64,000 nt of DNA from Bacteroidota bacterium (GCA_027491355.1 JAIXWI010000019.1:59261-123260); one strand, 5' to 3'; shown: positions 10,507 to 21,536, counted from the first letter of the stretch. Notes: generated from the letters alone by a model not told the origin. A program made the numbers and translations.

Positions 10507-11456
10507 TTGAACCAGGTATTTAAATACAGTTTAAATACAATAAACCATGGAAATACTTCGAAGGCGCAAAGATAGGTAAAAAGATAAATTGTTGGATACT
10601 TCATTGCTTCAATTCCCAATAATAAATTTTTTAAGGTTCTGAAAATGAAACCTACTAAAATAACTATGATGGCCAAAGCAGCAATGATTCTGGATGTTTC
10701 ATAACCCGGAACATAAATATACATGAGGTTAAATGCCAATAACAAAAGTCCAATTAAATTATTAATAGAAATAGCATTGAAAACAAACAAGGTTGCCAAA
10801 TCAAGCATTTTAAAAAGCGCTCCTACAAAAAAATTCAATACAATCTTAGCCAGATACACCAATGTAACAAAGCCTGCAATTTTCCAAAATACTTCAAAAT
10901 CTATACCTTTTTCAATTAAGCCCCTGCGCTCAGCGTAACTTACGGCAAAAAGCGACAAGGAAGCAACGAAACCCAAGAAAATAAGGAAAGATGTCAACAA
11001 ATAATTTGGTCCTTTTTCTAGCCAAGATTTCACATTCAAACCCATATCTGTGGCCGCCAAAATGATGGCATCAAATCTTTTTATGTTGAACAAGCGAACA
11101 GCTGCCAAAAAAAAGATGATCAAACTCAAAGCCCAAAATTTCCAATTCCCCTGCCGAGCAGTTCTGTACTGTATTTGTTTAACACTTGGCAAATTGCGTT
11201 GTTTGACTTCTTCTTCAAAAATAACGCGGGTAATGGCTTCTGATGGATAAATTTCTTTTCGTATAGAAGTCGGATTCCTGATACTGTCCAACAATGAAAA
11301 TTTGGAGTGGTTTGGCTTCAAAACAATGGTTTGAATAGAATCAGGAATTGAAAGTTGGTTTGCAATTGTATCCGCTTGAATGGGTGCTTGTGCTTTTAAA
11401 AAAGAACACATCATGCAAAATAGTAACAAATAAATATGGCGATTGATTTTACTCAC
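10503..11456 (-). CDS. DUF4271-type integral membrane protein
   Basis: Signal peptide, then multiple TM segments (FWALSLIIFFLAAVRLFN..., IIAALAIIVILVGFIFRTLKNLLLG); adjacent to hemD. Confidence 0.75.
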   Translation of the reverse strand: MSKINRHIYLLLFCMMCSFLKAQAPIQADTIANQLSIPDSIQTIVLKPNHSKFSLLDSIRNPTSIRKEIYPSEAITRVIFEEEVKQRNLPSVKQIQYRTARQGNWKFWALSLIIFFLAAVRLFNIKRFDAIILAATDMGLNVKSWLEKGPNYLLTSFLIFLGFVASLSLFAVSYAERRGLIEKGIDFEVFWKIAGFVTLVYLAKIVLNFFVGALFKMLDLATLFVFNAISINNLIGLLLLAFNLMYIYVPGYETSRIIAALAIIVILVGFIFRTLKNLLLGIEAMKYPTIYLFTYLCAFEVFPWFIVFKLYLNTWFN

Positions 11457-13225
11457 TAGAACAGATGGTTGTAACCGAAATGAATTTTGGCAGCATTGAA
11501 GTTGAAATCTCCACTGTTTATTTTACCGACAGCATAATACATTGATAAGACCCCATTGCTAGTGTTAATTTGTATGCCTGCACCAAAACCTTTGGCATTG
11601 TTGTACTGATTGTTACTGAAAAGTTGATTGTTCATCCAAGCTTGATTGTAAAACAAAATAAATGAAGAATTTTGAGGAAGTAAATACCTCCATTCAATAT
11701 TGCCCGAAATATATTGATTTGCAAACAAACTTTGTTCATCAAAGCCCTTTAAAGTTTTAAGCCCTCCTATTCTGAACTGTTCTTGTTGAAGGATGGAAGG
11801 ACCATTGATGGATGCTGCACAAAACTGTCCCATCAAATTAAAACTTGGGCTAATGGGTATGTATGATTTCATTTCAGCAGCTAAATGCCATTGAATACTG
11901 GTTAAATCATGTTTGTCATAGACAGTATAAAATTGTTGGTTGTTATTCGTGAAAAGAACATTTTCAATCAACTCATTTTTAAGGAGTTTTCTTTCGGCAA
12001 CACTGGCATTCAATTGCAAAATATAACCTTTGGTTGGGTATTGTTCATCGTTCAGCTTTTTGAAAGCAAATTGTAATCCCAATTGATTGCTGAGCGCATC
12101 ATGAAGCTGAGGTATATTTTGGTATTGTCTAACCCATGACGTGTCTGTGTACAATAAATTGAAACGTTTATTTTTGTATACCATTCTTAATGACAAACCT
12201 TCACGCTCTATGATTTTGTATCCAAAATCTTGGTTCAATTCAAGGTACAAACTGTCAAATTTAAGCATCCGAAAAGCATAGGAGATGCCCAGTTTATATT
12301 TATTGACATACGGAATTTCAGCATTCAATTGCAGTTCTCTGGAACCTATCAAATAACTTCTGAAAGCCGTTTCTAACTGTAATCCTGTACCCCATAAATT
12401 ACACAATTTTAACTTTATGTCTCCTGTTAAAACCAATAATTGGTTGAGACTACTTTTAGGAGCAAAACCTATGATACCATCGAATACATTTGATTTAACT
12501 TGACTGAGCGATAGATATGGCTTGGCGCTGTTTCCGTAAAAATAAATTGCAGTTGGACTACTCAGTCTTGCAAAAGGTAGTTCTCTGATTTTAGCATCAA
12601 AATTGGCGCGTAATTTTTCGTTATACAGCATTCCTGGTTGTATGCCACTCAGGTGTATCAGGTACTGTGCTTGCAAATGAACTGGCCCACCTAAAGAGAT
12701 GCTATCAAAACGTATCAGTGGACCTTGATTGAAACTGATAACAGCATTTATGTGTTGGCTATCTAACCAAATAGAATCGAGAAATATTTGTGCGAATGGA
12801 TAACCTTGTTCTTCTGCTTTATTCAATACTTTTATCAGTTGCTTTTGCCATTTATAAAACGGTATGAACACTTGCTTTTGACTGCGTTTTGGAAACAGAT
12901 AGGTATGGTAGGCTTCTGGTAAATTACCAGCTGCAAGCATGACAGATTCGAAACATAACCCTAAATTCACTGTTGTAGCAAATTGAAAAGTATCCACTTT
13001 AATAATGCTGTCGTAACCAGCAAATAAATAACCCAAATTCTTACAAGAATCAATGTACTTGTTCAACCTTTCCTGTAATTGAGGAAAGGAATCTGCTGTG
13101 TAAGTGATGGCAGATTTTGTTGAAACTACTTGGCTCAATGCCATGCGCAATTGAACTTGTGCATACAAGGTTGTTTGTACCAGTAAGAAAATGGCAATTG
13201 TTCCTATTTTTTTAAGATGACTCAC
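11456..13225 (-). CDS. BamA/TamA (Omp85) family outer-membrane protein
   Basis: Signal peptide, POTRA-like segment (GPLIRFDSISLGG...YLIHLSGIQPGMLYNEKLRANFDAKIRELPF), C-terminal barrel (RIGGLKTLKGFDEQSLFANQY). Confidence 0.75.
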   Translation of the reverse strand: MSHLKKIGTIAIFLLVQTTLYAQVQLRMALSQVVSTKSAITYTADSFPQLQERLNKYIDSCKNLGYLFAGYDSIIKVDTFQFATTVNLGLCFESVMLAAGNLPEAYHTYLFPKRSQKQVFIPFYKWQKQLIKVLNKAEEQGYPFAQIFLDSIWLDSQHINAVISFNQGPLIRFDSISLGGPVHLQAQYLIHLSGIQPGMLYNEKLRANFDAKIRELPFARLSSPTAIYFYGNSAKPYLSLSQVKSNVFDGIIGFAPKSSLNQLLVLTGDIKLKLCNLWGTGLQLETAFRSYLIGSRELQLNAEIPYVNKYKLGISYAFRMLKFDSLYLELNQDFGYKIIEREGLSLRMVYKNKRFNLLYTDTSWVRQYQNIPQLHDALSNQLGLQFAFKKLNDEQYPTKGYILQLNASVAERKLLKNELIENVLFTNNNQQFYTVYDKHDLTSIQWHLAAEMKSYIPISPSFNLMGQFCAASINGPSILQQEQFRIGGLKTLKGFDEQSLFANQYISGNIEWRYLLPQNSSFILFYNQAWMNNQLFSNNQYNNAKGFGAGIQINTSNGVLSMYYAVGKINSGDFNFNAAKIHFGYNHLF

Positions 13226-13264
13226 AATTTGTGCTTAGATTTGTCTGCAAGCAAGCATTCATTC

Positions 13265-14404
13265 ATGTCAGGCCTATACATTCATATTCCATTCTGTAAA
13301 CAAGCGTGCAATTACTGTAATTTTCACTTCAGCACAAGTTTACAACATGTTGATGCAATATTGGAAGCAATCTGTAAAGAATTACATCAGAAAGCTGCCC
13401 TTCTCAATAAACAGACCATTCATACCATTTATTTTGGAGGCGGGAGTCCTAGTATTTTAAACACCAATCAACTCAAAAAAATTGTGAGCTGTATTCAGAG
13501 TTTAACTGATACTAGCCAGGTTATTGAAATGACATTGGAGGCCAATCCTGATGACATGCATCCAGAAAAATTAAGTGATTGGTTGCAATTGGGATTCAAC
13601 AGACTGAGTATAGGCATTCAAAGTTTCAGAGATACCGATTTACTGCTAATGAACCGAGCTCATAACCAAGAACAGGCTATAAAAGGCATTCAATTGGCTC
13701 AAGAAATTGGATTTAACAATATCAGTATAGACTTAATATATGGCATACCTGGGTTGAGTCATACAGAATGGCTTAACAATATAGCAATTGCAATTGCATT
13801 GAAGGTTCCTCATGTTTCAAGTTATTGTTTAACGGTAGAACCTAAAACAGTTTTGGCATATCAAATCAACAATAAATTATTACCTGAACTAGATGATGAG
13901 CAAGCCAATGAACAATTCATTTTATTGATAGATCAGTTAGCTGCAAATGGTATTGAACAATATGAAATTTCAAATTTTGCAAAAAAAGGATATGAATCTA
14001 AGCACAACAGTGCCTATTGGAGTGGGGTTCATTACATAGGCATAGGACCTGGAGCCCATAGTTACAATGGCACACATAGAACTTGGAACCTGAGCAACAA
14101 TCAATTGTACAAACAAGCAATAGATAAACATTCCGTTTATGAAGAAACTGAGGAATTGAGCCCATTTGACAGGTACAACGAATACCTCATGACAGGCCTG
14201 AGAACCAGAGAAGGAATAGATAAACATAGACTCAGTAAATTAATTGCTGATTTGCCAATTCAAACTTACAAATCGGGCTTTAGCAAATGGATCAATGAAG
14301 GTAAAATCATTGAAACCAATACCCATTATTTTCTGAGTAAAGATGCTAGGTTTTTTGCTGATGGTATTGCTGCAGCTTTATTTGAAAAACCTAGTTCAAT
14401 TTAA
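13265..14404 (+). CDS. hemW: Radical SAM heme chaperone HemW
   Basis: MSGLYIHIPFCKQACNYCNFHFS radical SAM motif, TIYFGGGSPSIL, RLSIGIQSF. The ORF opens at 13217, but ATG 13265 places the start at the conserved N-terminus. Confidence 0.9.
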   Translation: MSGLYIHIPFCKQACNYCNFHFSTSLQHVDAILEAICKELHQKAALLNKQTIHTIYFGGGSPSILNTNQLKKIVSCIQSLTDTSQVIEMTLEANPDDMHPEKLSDWLQLGFNRLSIGIQSFRDTDLLLMNRAHNQEQAIKGIQLAQEIGFNNISIDLIYGIPGLSHTEWLNNIAIAIALKVPHVSSYCLTVEPKTVLAYQINNKLLPELDDEQANEQFILLIDQLAANGIEQYEISNFAKKGYESKHNSAYWSGVHYIGIGPGAHSYNGTHRTWNLSNNQLYKQAIDKHSVYEETEELSPFDRYNEYLMTGLRTREGIDKHRLSKLIADLPIQTYKSGFSKWINEGKIIETNTHYFLSKDARFFADGIAAALFEKPSSI

Positions 14405-15836
14405 TACAAACATTCTTTTGTTCTGTAAAGAATCTCAAAGCTTCCCATCCACCCTCTCTTCCTACTCCACTCTGTTTAACTCCACCAAATGGTGTTCTTA
14501 AATCACGCAACAACCAACAATTGATCCAAACAATTCCGGCTTGAATTTGAGCAGCTACACGGTGTGCTTTTGTTACGTTTTCTGTCCAAATTGTTGCAGC
14601 TAATCCATATTGAGTGGCATTTGCCATTTGTAAAACTTCCTCTTCAGAATCAAAAGGCATTATGGTAACCACAGGTCCAAAAATTTCTTCCAAATTGGTT
14701 CTACAATTATAAGCTAACCCTTCAATAACAGTTGGGGCTATGTAATAGCCTTCTGAGAGTTCACCTGGTAAGGTTACTGCGTGTCCACCTGCTATGATCT
14801 GTCCACCTTCTTCTTTAGCCAATGCAATGTATGACATCACTTTTTCGAAATGTATTTTAGATGCTATGGCTCCTACTTTGGTAGCGGCATGAAGAGGATC
14901 ACCTACTATTAAATTGGCAACCTGCGCCAAGAATTCCGTCTTGAATTGATCGTAAATACTGCGTTCAACAAATATTCTTGAGCCGCATAAACAAATTTCT
15001 CCTTGGTTGGTAAAACTAGACCTTACACTCTCCGCAACCGCTTTTTTGAAATCACAATCAGCGAAGATGATATTGGGATTTTTACCTCCTAATTCCAAAG
15101 ATAATTTCTTAAAAAGTGGTGCTGCAACCTTGGCAATTTGTTCGCCTGTTTTTGTGCCGCCGGTAAATGAAACAGCTTTTACATCGGGATGTGTAGTAAG
15201 AGCTGGCCCTACTTTGGTGCCCAAACCCTGCACAATGTTCAATACCCCAGGAGGCAAACCTGCTTCCATACAAATTTTAGCAAAAAGATAGGCTGTCATT
15301 GGCGTTATCTCGGAGGGTTTTGCCACCACACAATTACCCGCCGCCAATGCTGGGGCTATTTTCCATGTAAACAAATACAATGGTAAATTCCATGGACTGA
15401 TACAGGTTACAACTCCAAGTGGCGTTTTGAGTGTGTAGTTGATGGCATGATCACCCATAGCATGAGATTCAGAGGCAAAATGTTCGATGGCTGTGGCAAA
15501 AAAATGCATGTTTGATTGTGCTCTGGGAATTTCACCTTTTTGAGCCAACCAAAATGGTTTACCTTGGTCTATGCTTTCTGCTTGAGCCAATGCATCGTTA
15601 TTGAGATCTATGAGTGCTGCAATTTTCAATAAGATAGCGCTGCGTTGATTAGTGGTATATTGACTCCAAATAGGAAAGGCTGCTTTGGCTGCAGCAATAG
15701 CCAATATTGCATCTTGTTCATCACTATCCGGACATAAACTGTAAACTTTGCCTGTAGCAGGATTGTAATTGTCAATATAATTACCAGCAACAGGTTCAAC
15801 CAACTGACCATTGATATAATTCAAAATTTTTTGCAT
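14391..15836 (-). CDS. Aldehyde dehydrogenase (NAD-dependent family)
   Basis: ALDH motifs VTCISPWNLPLYLFTWKIAPALAAGN, VSFTGGTKTGEQIA, LELGGKNPNIIF, NQGEICLCGSRIFVE, EIFGPVVTIMPF. Confidence 0.92.
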   Translation of the reverse strand: MQKILNYINGQLVEPVAGNYIDNYNPATGKVYSLCPDSDEQDAILAIAAAKAAFPIWSQYTTNQRSAILLKIAALIDLNNDALAQAESIDQGKPFWLAQKGEIPRAQSNMHFFATAIEHFASESHAMGDHAINYTLKTPLGVVTCISPWNLPLYLFTWKIAPALAAGNCVVAKPSEITPMTAYLFAKICMEAGLPPGVLNIVQGLGTKVGPALTTHPDVKAVSFTGGTKTGEQIAKVAAPLFKKLSLELGGKNPNIIFADCDFKKAVAESVRSSFTNQGEICLCGSRIFVERSIYDQFKTEFLAQVANLIVGDPLHAATKVGAIASKIHFEKVMSYIALAKEEGGQIIAGGHAVTLPGELSEGYYIAPTVIEGLAYNCRTNLEEIFGPVVTIMPFDSEEEVLQMANATQYGLAATIWTENVTKAHRVAAQIQAGIVWINCWLLRDLRTPFGGVKQSGVGREGGWEALRFFTEQKNVCIKLN

Positions 15837-15910
15837 ACCCTCATTATTTAGCAGACAAAATTAGTCAATTTAATGCTAAATATTGGGCTTCATTAAATTC
15901 AATAGCTTCA

Positions 15911-17113
15911 ATGCAATCCGATATTTATTTAATAAACTTGTGGTCAGTATTCCAAATGATTCCATTGAAAAAAACCAGTATCTGTCATTTTTCCTCCGTT
16001 CACAAAACCACTGATTCAAGGGTATTTGACAGAGAATGTTTGAGTCTTTCAAGGTATTTTGAGGTATATTTAATTGGAATTGGCGAACAAGAATTTCAGC
16101 ATAACCAAATACAGGTTAAAGTCATTCAGCAATCCAAACACCCATTTTTGAGACTTTTAAAAACACGTTTTCAATGCTTTTACTATGCTTTGAAAACAGA
16201 TGCATCCGTATACCATTTTCACGATGCAGAGCTGCTCTTGGTAGGTATATTACTTAGTGTATCAGGAAAACATGTTATATACGATATCCATGAAAATACT
16301 GCTTCAGATATTTATTATAGAAAATGGCTTCCCAAATGGCTGAAACCTGTTTTGGTATTTGTATATCAAATACTCATGAACATTGCTAAAAATTACATTC
16401 ATTTTATACCAGTCATTGCTGATAAAAAAAATATCGAAAAACTGTTCATTGAAGCAGATGAAAATGTAACCATCGTTCAAAATTTTGCCGAACTGCAATT
16501 ATTCAAACAATTCCGAACTCAAAACAGGTTCAAAAAAACCTCTCCTAGGTTATTGTATGTTGGTAGGTTAAGAGATTATTACTACAATATTGACCCTGTT
16601 TTGGAAGCCATTTATTTGCTTAAAAAAGCAGGCATTGAAGTTCAATTTGATTTAATTGGCTTGATTGAGCCACAGTTTCTTCAGGGGTTTGACCATTTGT
16701 TTTTTTGGCCTGAAATAAAAAATCAAGTTCATTTTTATGGAGAACTCCATCGAGAAAATTGGTTAGCAATATCTAAGCAATCGAACATAGGAATATGTAT
16801 TAAAAATCAAGCAGATGGCGAGGTACTCTCTCATGAACGTAAACTTTTTGAATACATGGCATTGGGATTGCCTTCAATTTTTTGCAATAAGAAAATATAT
16901 ACTGACTTGAACACGCAACATGCCATTGGCATTGCTGTAAACATTACGGACCCAGTAGCTATTCAAAATGCAATACAAAAATTGGTTTCTAACCAAATAT
17001 ACTATGAACAATTGGCAGCCAATTGTATACAATTGAGTGATCATTCTTACAATTGGGAAATGGAATTTGAAAGATTGTTAAATTTGTACCATCTAATTCT
17101 AAATAAAGAATAA
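15911..17113 (+). CDS. Glycosyltransferase (GT4-like); start may be ATG at 15956
   Basis: VYHFHDAELLLVG, YDIHENTASD, RLLYVGRLRDYYYNIDPVLEAIYLL, KLFEYMALGLPSIF. Confidence 0.85.
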   Translation: MQSDIYLINLWSVFQMIPLKKTSICHFSSVHKTTDSRVFDRECLSLSRYFEVYLIGIGEQEFQHNQIQVKVIQQSKHPFLRLLKTRFQCFYYALKTDASVYHFHDAELLLVGILLSVSGKHVIYDIHENTASDIYYRKWLPKWLKPVLVFVYQILMNIAKNYIHFIPVIADKKNIEKLFIEADENVTIVQNFAELQLFKQFRTQNRFKKTSPRLLYVGRLRDYYYNIDPVLEAIYLLKKAGIEVQFDLIGLIEPQFLQGFDHLFFWPEIKNQVHFYGELHRENWLAISKQSNIGICIKNQADGEVLSHERKLFEYMALGLPSIFCNKKIYTDLNTQHAIGIAVNITDPVAIQNAIQKLVSNQIYYEQLAANCIQLSDHSYNWEMEFERLLNLYHLILNKE

Positions 17114-18018
17114 TGGCAGCCCCAAAAAAATTGATTGTAATAGTCGGGCCTACAGCTTCAGGAAAAACTGCCCTTTCAATAGAAATAGCCAAGCTACTTC
17201 AAACAGAAATTATTTCTGCAGATGCCAGACAATTTTACCAATCAATGGATATTGGAACGGCTAAACCATCCATGGTTGAATTGGAGATGGTTCAACATCA
17301 TTTCATCAATAACCTTGAACCTGCTGATTATTTTAGTGCTGGAGATTTCGAAAGAACAGCCTTAAAATTACTTGAAACACTGTTTCAAAAATACAACAAT
17401 GTGGTTGTTTGTGGCGGATCTGGCTTGTATGTTCAGGCATTATGCCAGGGTATGAGCACCATGCCTGCAGCTGATTTAAACTTAAGGGCTGAATTAGAAA
17501 AAACATACCAAAACTCAGGTATAACAGCATTGCAACTACGTCTGCATGAATTAAATCCGGTTAAGCTTCAACAAATTGACACATCAAACCCCCAACGTTT
17601 AATGCGTGCAATTGAAATGGAAATCCAACAAGTAGAGTTGGTTCAACCCGCAATAAAACGTCCATTTGAAATTCATAAATTTGGCATTTTAACAGACCGA
17701 GAAGCATTGTACAATAGGATCAATGAAAGGGTAGATCATATGATGGCAGCAGGATTATTAGCTGAGGCCAAAAAACTTTATCCAATAAAAGCATTGAACG
17801 CACTGCAAACTGTAGGCTACAAAGAATTGTTTGAATACTTTGACAATACCTGCAGCTTAGCGTTTGCAATTGATAAAATCAAACAACATACCCGTAACTA
17901 TGCCAAACGTCAAATGACTTGGTTCAAACGAGATACTGAAATAAATTGGATTCCTGCCACTGAAACCAAAACAATGGCATTGCAAATCATGAAACATTTA
18001 GAAAGCACCCCTCATTGA
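17113..18018 (+). CDS. miaA: tRNA dimethylallyltransferase MiaA
   Basis: IVGPTASGKTALSIEIAKLLQTEIISADARQFYQSMDIGTAKPS; QTVGYKELFEYFD; TRNYAKRQMTWFKRD. Confidence 0.95.
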   Translation: MAAPKKLIVIVGPTASGKTALSIEIAKLLQTEIISADARQFYQSMDIGTAKPSMVELEMVQHHFINNLEPADYFSAGDFERTALKLLETLFQKYNNVVVCGGSGLYVQALCQGMSTMPAADLNLRAELEKTYQNSGITALQLRLHELNPVKLQQIDTSNPQRLMRAIEMEIQQVELVQPAIKRPFEIHKFGILTDREALYNRINERVDHMMAAGLLAEAKKLYPIKALNALQTVGYKELFEYFDNTCSLAFAIDKIKQHTRNYAKRQMTWFKRDTEINWIPATETKTMALQIMKHLESTPH

Positions 18019-18056
18019 TTTATTTTTACTATTTTTGCACTTGCTAAATAAGACCA

Positions 18057-18821
18057 ATGTTAGAATTACTCTCACAACCTGCAGCTTGGATTTCTTTGAT
18101 TACTTTGACGGTAATGGAAATTGTACTGGGCATTGACAATGTCATTTTCATTTCTTTGGTAACTGGAAAACTAGAACAATCTAAACAACTTGGAGCCAGA
18201 AGAATTGGATTGTTTTTGGCACTATTCATACGCATTGTACTATTGAGTTTTTTAGCAAATATTGTTCACAGCGAACCTGTAAGCATTTTTAACTTTGGAG
18301 ACCATCCTATTACCATCAGAGACTTGGTTTTATTGTCTGGAGGATTGTTTTTACTTTATAAAAGCACTATAGAAATTTTTGAATTACTTGAGCATGATAC
18401 CGAAGAAAAAAGCAAACAAGTAAAGGCCGTTTTTTGGAATGTAGTTTTACAAGTTATCTTGATTGATATTGTATTTTCATTTGACTCAATTATCACAGCT
18501 GTTGGTTTGGCTCAAGACTTACCCATTATGATATTAGCAGTTATCATCTCAATGATCATTATGCTTTTCTTCTCTGGCTTGATTTCTGATTTTATTAACC
18601 AACATCCAAGTGTAAAATTATTGGCTTTAGCCTTCTTACTGGTAATTGGTGTAATGTTAGTGATTGAAGGCTGGAACCATGAAATAGCTCAACAAATCAA
18701 CTTAAAAGCATATGTTTATTTTGCCATGGCTTTCTCTATCTTGGTTGAATTATTGAACATGAAAATGCGTAAAAAAGGTAAAAATGACAAGCCTGTTGAG
18801 CTGAAAGATATTTACAAATAA
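18057..18821 (+). CDS. TerC family integral membrane protein
   Basis: ITLTVMEIVLGIDNVIFISLV and VLQVILIDIVFSFDSIITAVGL repeat motifs. Confidence 0.93.
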   Translation: MLELLSQPAAWISLITLTVMEIVLGIDNVIFISLVTGKLEQSKQLGARRIGLFLALFIRIVLLSFLANIVHSEPVSIFNFGDHPITIRDLVLLSGGLFLLYKSTIEIFELLEHDTEEKSKQVKAVFWNVVLQVILIDIVFSFDSIITAVGLAQDLPIMILAVIISMIIMLFFSGLISDFINQHPSVKLLALAFLLVIGVMLVIEGWNHEIAQQINLKAYVYFAMAFSILVELLNMKMRKKGKNDKPVELKDIYK

Positions 18822-18824
18822 TTC

Positions 18825-19529
18825 ATGCAAAAACCCGTTATATTCTCTGACTGGGGGCTTATTGAATACCAAAAAGCTTGGGACCAACAAGAAAACATTT
18901 TTAAGCAATCAGCCGATTTAAAATACCAAAGAAGGCTATCAGGTGAAATGGGGGCTGATCCAATTGAGAACCATCTCATATTCTGCGAACATCCACCTGT
19001 TTACACTTTGGGTAAAAGTGGTAAAATAGAAAACTTGTTGTTGAATGAAGCAGAGCTAAAAGCCATCAACGCTACTTTTTTTCCGATTAACAGAGGAGGT
19101 GATATCACTTTTCATGGTCCGGGCCAAATAGTTGGTTACCCTATTTTTGATTTGGAACAGTTTTACACTGATATTCATCTTTACCTGAGAAACCTTGAGG
19201 AGGCCATTATTTTAACCTTGGCACATTATGGCATTAAAGCTGGAAGGTACGAGGGTTATACTGGTGTTTGGTTAGATGCTGATTTACCCAATGCAAGAAA
19301 AATTTGTGCAATGGGTGTTAGGTGTAGCAGATGGATAACCATGCATGGCTTTGCATTCAATGTCAATACCGACTTGAATTACTTCAAACACATAGTTCCA
19401 TGTGGCATAGACGACAAAGATGTTACATCTATGGAGAGAGAGCTTGGAAAAAAGCTTGAGATTGATACGGTTAAAAAAGTACTGAAAGAAAAGCTTTCTG
19501 AGGTTTTTGAAATCAATTTATTGCCTTAA
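18825..19529 (+). CDS. lipB: Octanoyltransferase LipB
   Basis: FCEHPPVYTLGKSG, NRGGDITFHGPGQIVGYPI, KICAMGVRCSRWITMHGFAFNV, VPCGIDDKDVTS. Confidence 0.95.
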   Translation: MQKPVIFSDWGLIEYQKAWDQQENIFKQSADLKYQRRLSGEMGADPIENHLIFCEHPPVYTLGKSGKIENLLLNEAELKAINATFFPINRGGDITFHGPGQIVGYPIFDLEQFYTDIHLYLRNLEEAIILTLAHYGIKAGRYEGYTGVWLDADLPNARKICAMGVRCSRWITMHGFAFNVNTDLNYFKHIVPCGIDDKDVTSMERELGKKLEIDTVKKVLKEKLSEVFEINLLP

Positions 19530-19530
19530 T

Positions 19531-20673
19531 TTACTTTAGAATACTTCTGGCAATAACCAATTTCTGTATTTCACTGGTTCCCTCTCCTATCGTACAAAGT
19601 TTAGAATCCCTGTAAAACTTTTCAACTGGAAAATCTTTGGTATAGCCATATCCCCCGAATATTTGAACTGCTTCTGTTGCAGCCCATACAGCTACCTCGC
19701 TGGCATAATATTTGGCAAATGCTCCTTCTTTGTTAACACTCAAACCTTTGTTTTTTCTGTCTGCTGCCTGAAGGGTTAACAATTCTGCAGCCTCTATTCT
19801 GGTAGCCATGTCTGCTAATTTGAAAGAAATGCCTTGAAAGTTACTAATTGGCTGTCCAAATTGGTGCCTTTCTTTGGCGTATTTTGTTGAGGCTTCATAA
19901 GCACCTTTTGCAATACCTAAAGACAATGACGCTATTGAAATACGACCACCTTCTAAGATTTTCATGGCTTGCTTGAACCCTTCACCTTCTTTACCTAAAA
20001 GATTTGCTGCAGGAATTCGACAATCTTCAAATATCAATTCAGCAGTTTCAGAAGCACGCATGCCCAATTTATTTTCTTTCTTTCCTCCTCTAAAGCCAGG
20101 AGTACCTCTCTCTACTACAAAAGCACTGATGCCATTAGAATCTAACAATTCTCCAGTTCTTGCTAAGACAACAGCTACTTCTCCTGAAATACCATGTGTG
20201 ATCCAGTTTTTACTTCCATTCAATACCCACTCATCTCCGTCTCTTTTTGCAACACATTGCATGCGCATGGCATCGCTTCCAGTATTTGCTTCTGTTAAGC
20301 CCCATGCACCTATCCATTCTCCAGTTGCCAGTTTAGGCAACCATTTTTGTTTTTGTTCCTCGTTACCAAAATAAAGGATATGACCCGTACACAATGAATT
20401 GTGTGCAGCCATACTTAAACCAACTGAACCACATACTTTGGACATTTCAATGATAGCCGTCATGTATTCAAAATAGCCAAGGCCTGAACCTCCGTAATTT
20501 TCAGGCACCAAAATACCCATCAAACCCATTTGGCCCATTTGCTTGAACAATTCTCTTGGGAAAATCTGCGATTCGTCCCATTCCATCACATGGGGCCTAA
20601 CATGTCTTTCTGCAAAATCTCTGACCATGTTTGCTATCATTTGCTGGCTTTCTGTTTGTTCAAAATTCATCAT
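19531..20673 (-). CDS. Acyl-CoA dehydrogenase
   Basis: [55 protein letters not shown]. Confidence 0.95.
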   Translation of the reverse strand: MMNFEQTESQQMIANMVRDFAERHVRPHVMEWDESQIFPRELFKQMGQMGLMGILVPENYGGSGLGYFEYMTAIIEMSKVCGSVGLSMAAHNSLCTGHILYFGNEEQKQKWLPKLATGEWIGAWGLTEANTGSDAMRMQCVAKRDGDEWVLNGSKNWITHGISGEVAVVLARTGELLDSNGISAFVVERGTPGFRGGKKENKLGMRASETAELIFEDCRIPAANLLGKEGEGFKQAMKILEGGRISIASLSLGIAKGAYEASTKYAKERHQFGQPISNFQGISFKLADMATRIEAAELLTLQAADRKNKGLSVNKEGAFAKYYASEVAVWAATEAVQIFGGYGYTKDFPVEKFYRDSKLCTIGEGTSEIQKLVIARSILK

Positions 20674-20743
20674 TTGAATTGGTTTTATTTATGGCTGCAA
20701 TATCTTCAATTATGTTCAGAAATTGAAACCCTTTACATTTTTT

Positions 20744-21385
20744 TTACTTTGTAATTTCTATGTAGGGTAAAATTAAATTGTAAATAGAATCATTCATGGT
20801 TTTGAGTGCTTTGATATCTGTGAGTTGATTGAAAGCACCATGCTGTTCTCGGAAACGAATCAATTGTTTTGACAATGAATATTTGAAATAAGGATGCTGT
20901 TGCAACGAGGCCAGTTCACAGGTATTTAAATTGAATTTATGCACTTTACTCGGATTGACATAAATGACATCCTGCAAGTCGTATAAAAAATCTTCTTGAA
21001 AGCCATAAATTTCTGTCAATTGATAAACGGAATGGAACCCACCTAATTTTGTTCTGTAAGCAATAATTTTCCCCGCTAACTTAGGCCCAATTTTGTACAA
21101 TTTTTCCAAAGCAACAGAATCGGTTGTATTGAGTTCAACCCTAGAAGGCTTTTGAACCTTGTCACTTGTAATCAAGTTGGATGCAATTTTAGTTTCAGGC
21201 ATTGACGCGTCTGTTTGCGTAATCAATTGAACAGTAATTGGATCTTGATGAACCCACAATGGAATACAGGCGTTGGCAATTCCAATTACTCCTAATAAAA
21301 AGAGCAACAAGTATATGCCTTGCTGCTCTTTTTGTAGTGTATAAAAATACGATTGAAAAATGAATTTAAGGTTTGTCTTTTTCAT
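20744..21385 (-). CDS. ComEA-like helix-hairpin-helix protein
   Basis: One TM segment and two HhH motifs (KLYKIGPKLAGKIIAYRTKLGGFHSVYQL; FNLNTCELASLQQHPYFKYSLSKQLIRFRE). Confidence 0.8.
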   Translation of the reverse strand: MKKTNLKFIFQSYFYTLQKEQQGIYLLLFLLGVIGIANACIPLWVHQDPITVQLITQTDASMPETKIASNLITSDKVQKPSRVELNTTDSVALEKLYKIGPKLAGKIIAYRTKLGGFHSVYQLTEIYGFQEDFLYDLQDVIYVNPSKVHKFNLNTCELASLQQHPYFKYSLSKQLIRFREQHGAFNQLTDIKALKTMNDSIYNLILPYIEITK

Positions 21386-21536
21386 GGTTTTCTGGGGCTT
21401 TGTTCAACTTTGGATTTTTTACGATGAAAAAATACAACAGCGCAAAAACAAAGGCACCAAAAAAGATTTCAGTTAAAAACCAAAACCAGAAACCTGCTGG
21501 TTCTACTTGGTCTGAGAGCAAAATAAATTTATGCAT
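21366..21536 (-). CDS. Small (56 aa) predicted single-pass membrane protein, absent from the ORF track
   Basis: Minus-strand ATG...TAA: MHKFILLSDQVEPAGFWFWFLTEIFFGAFVFALLYFFIVKNPKLNKAPENHEKDKP. Overlaps the 3' end of the upstream SDR gene and the start of the HhH gene, as in a translationally coupled operon. Confidence 0.65.
   Translation of the reverse strand: MHKFILLSDQVEPAGFWFWFLTEIFFGAFVFALLYFFIVKNPKLNKAPENHEKDKP

Noticed and set aside
14391-14404. Convergent 3' overlaps (e.g. hemW/ALDH, murF-alr/methyltransferase, GT9/propeller protein) as antisense regulation
   Set aside because: Short convergent overlaps are common in compact genomes; no specific signal supports regulation.
19964-20374. 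136-aa plus-strand ORF inside the acyl-CoA dehydrogenase
   Set aside because: Antisense shadow ORF of a conserved gene.
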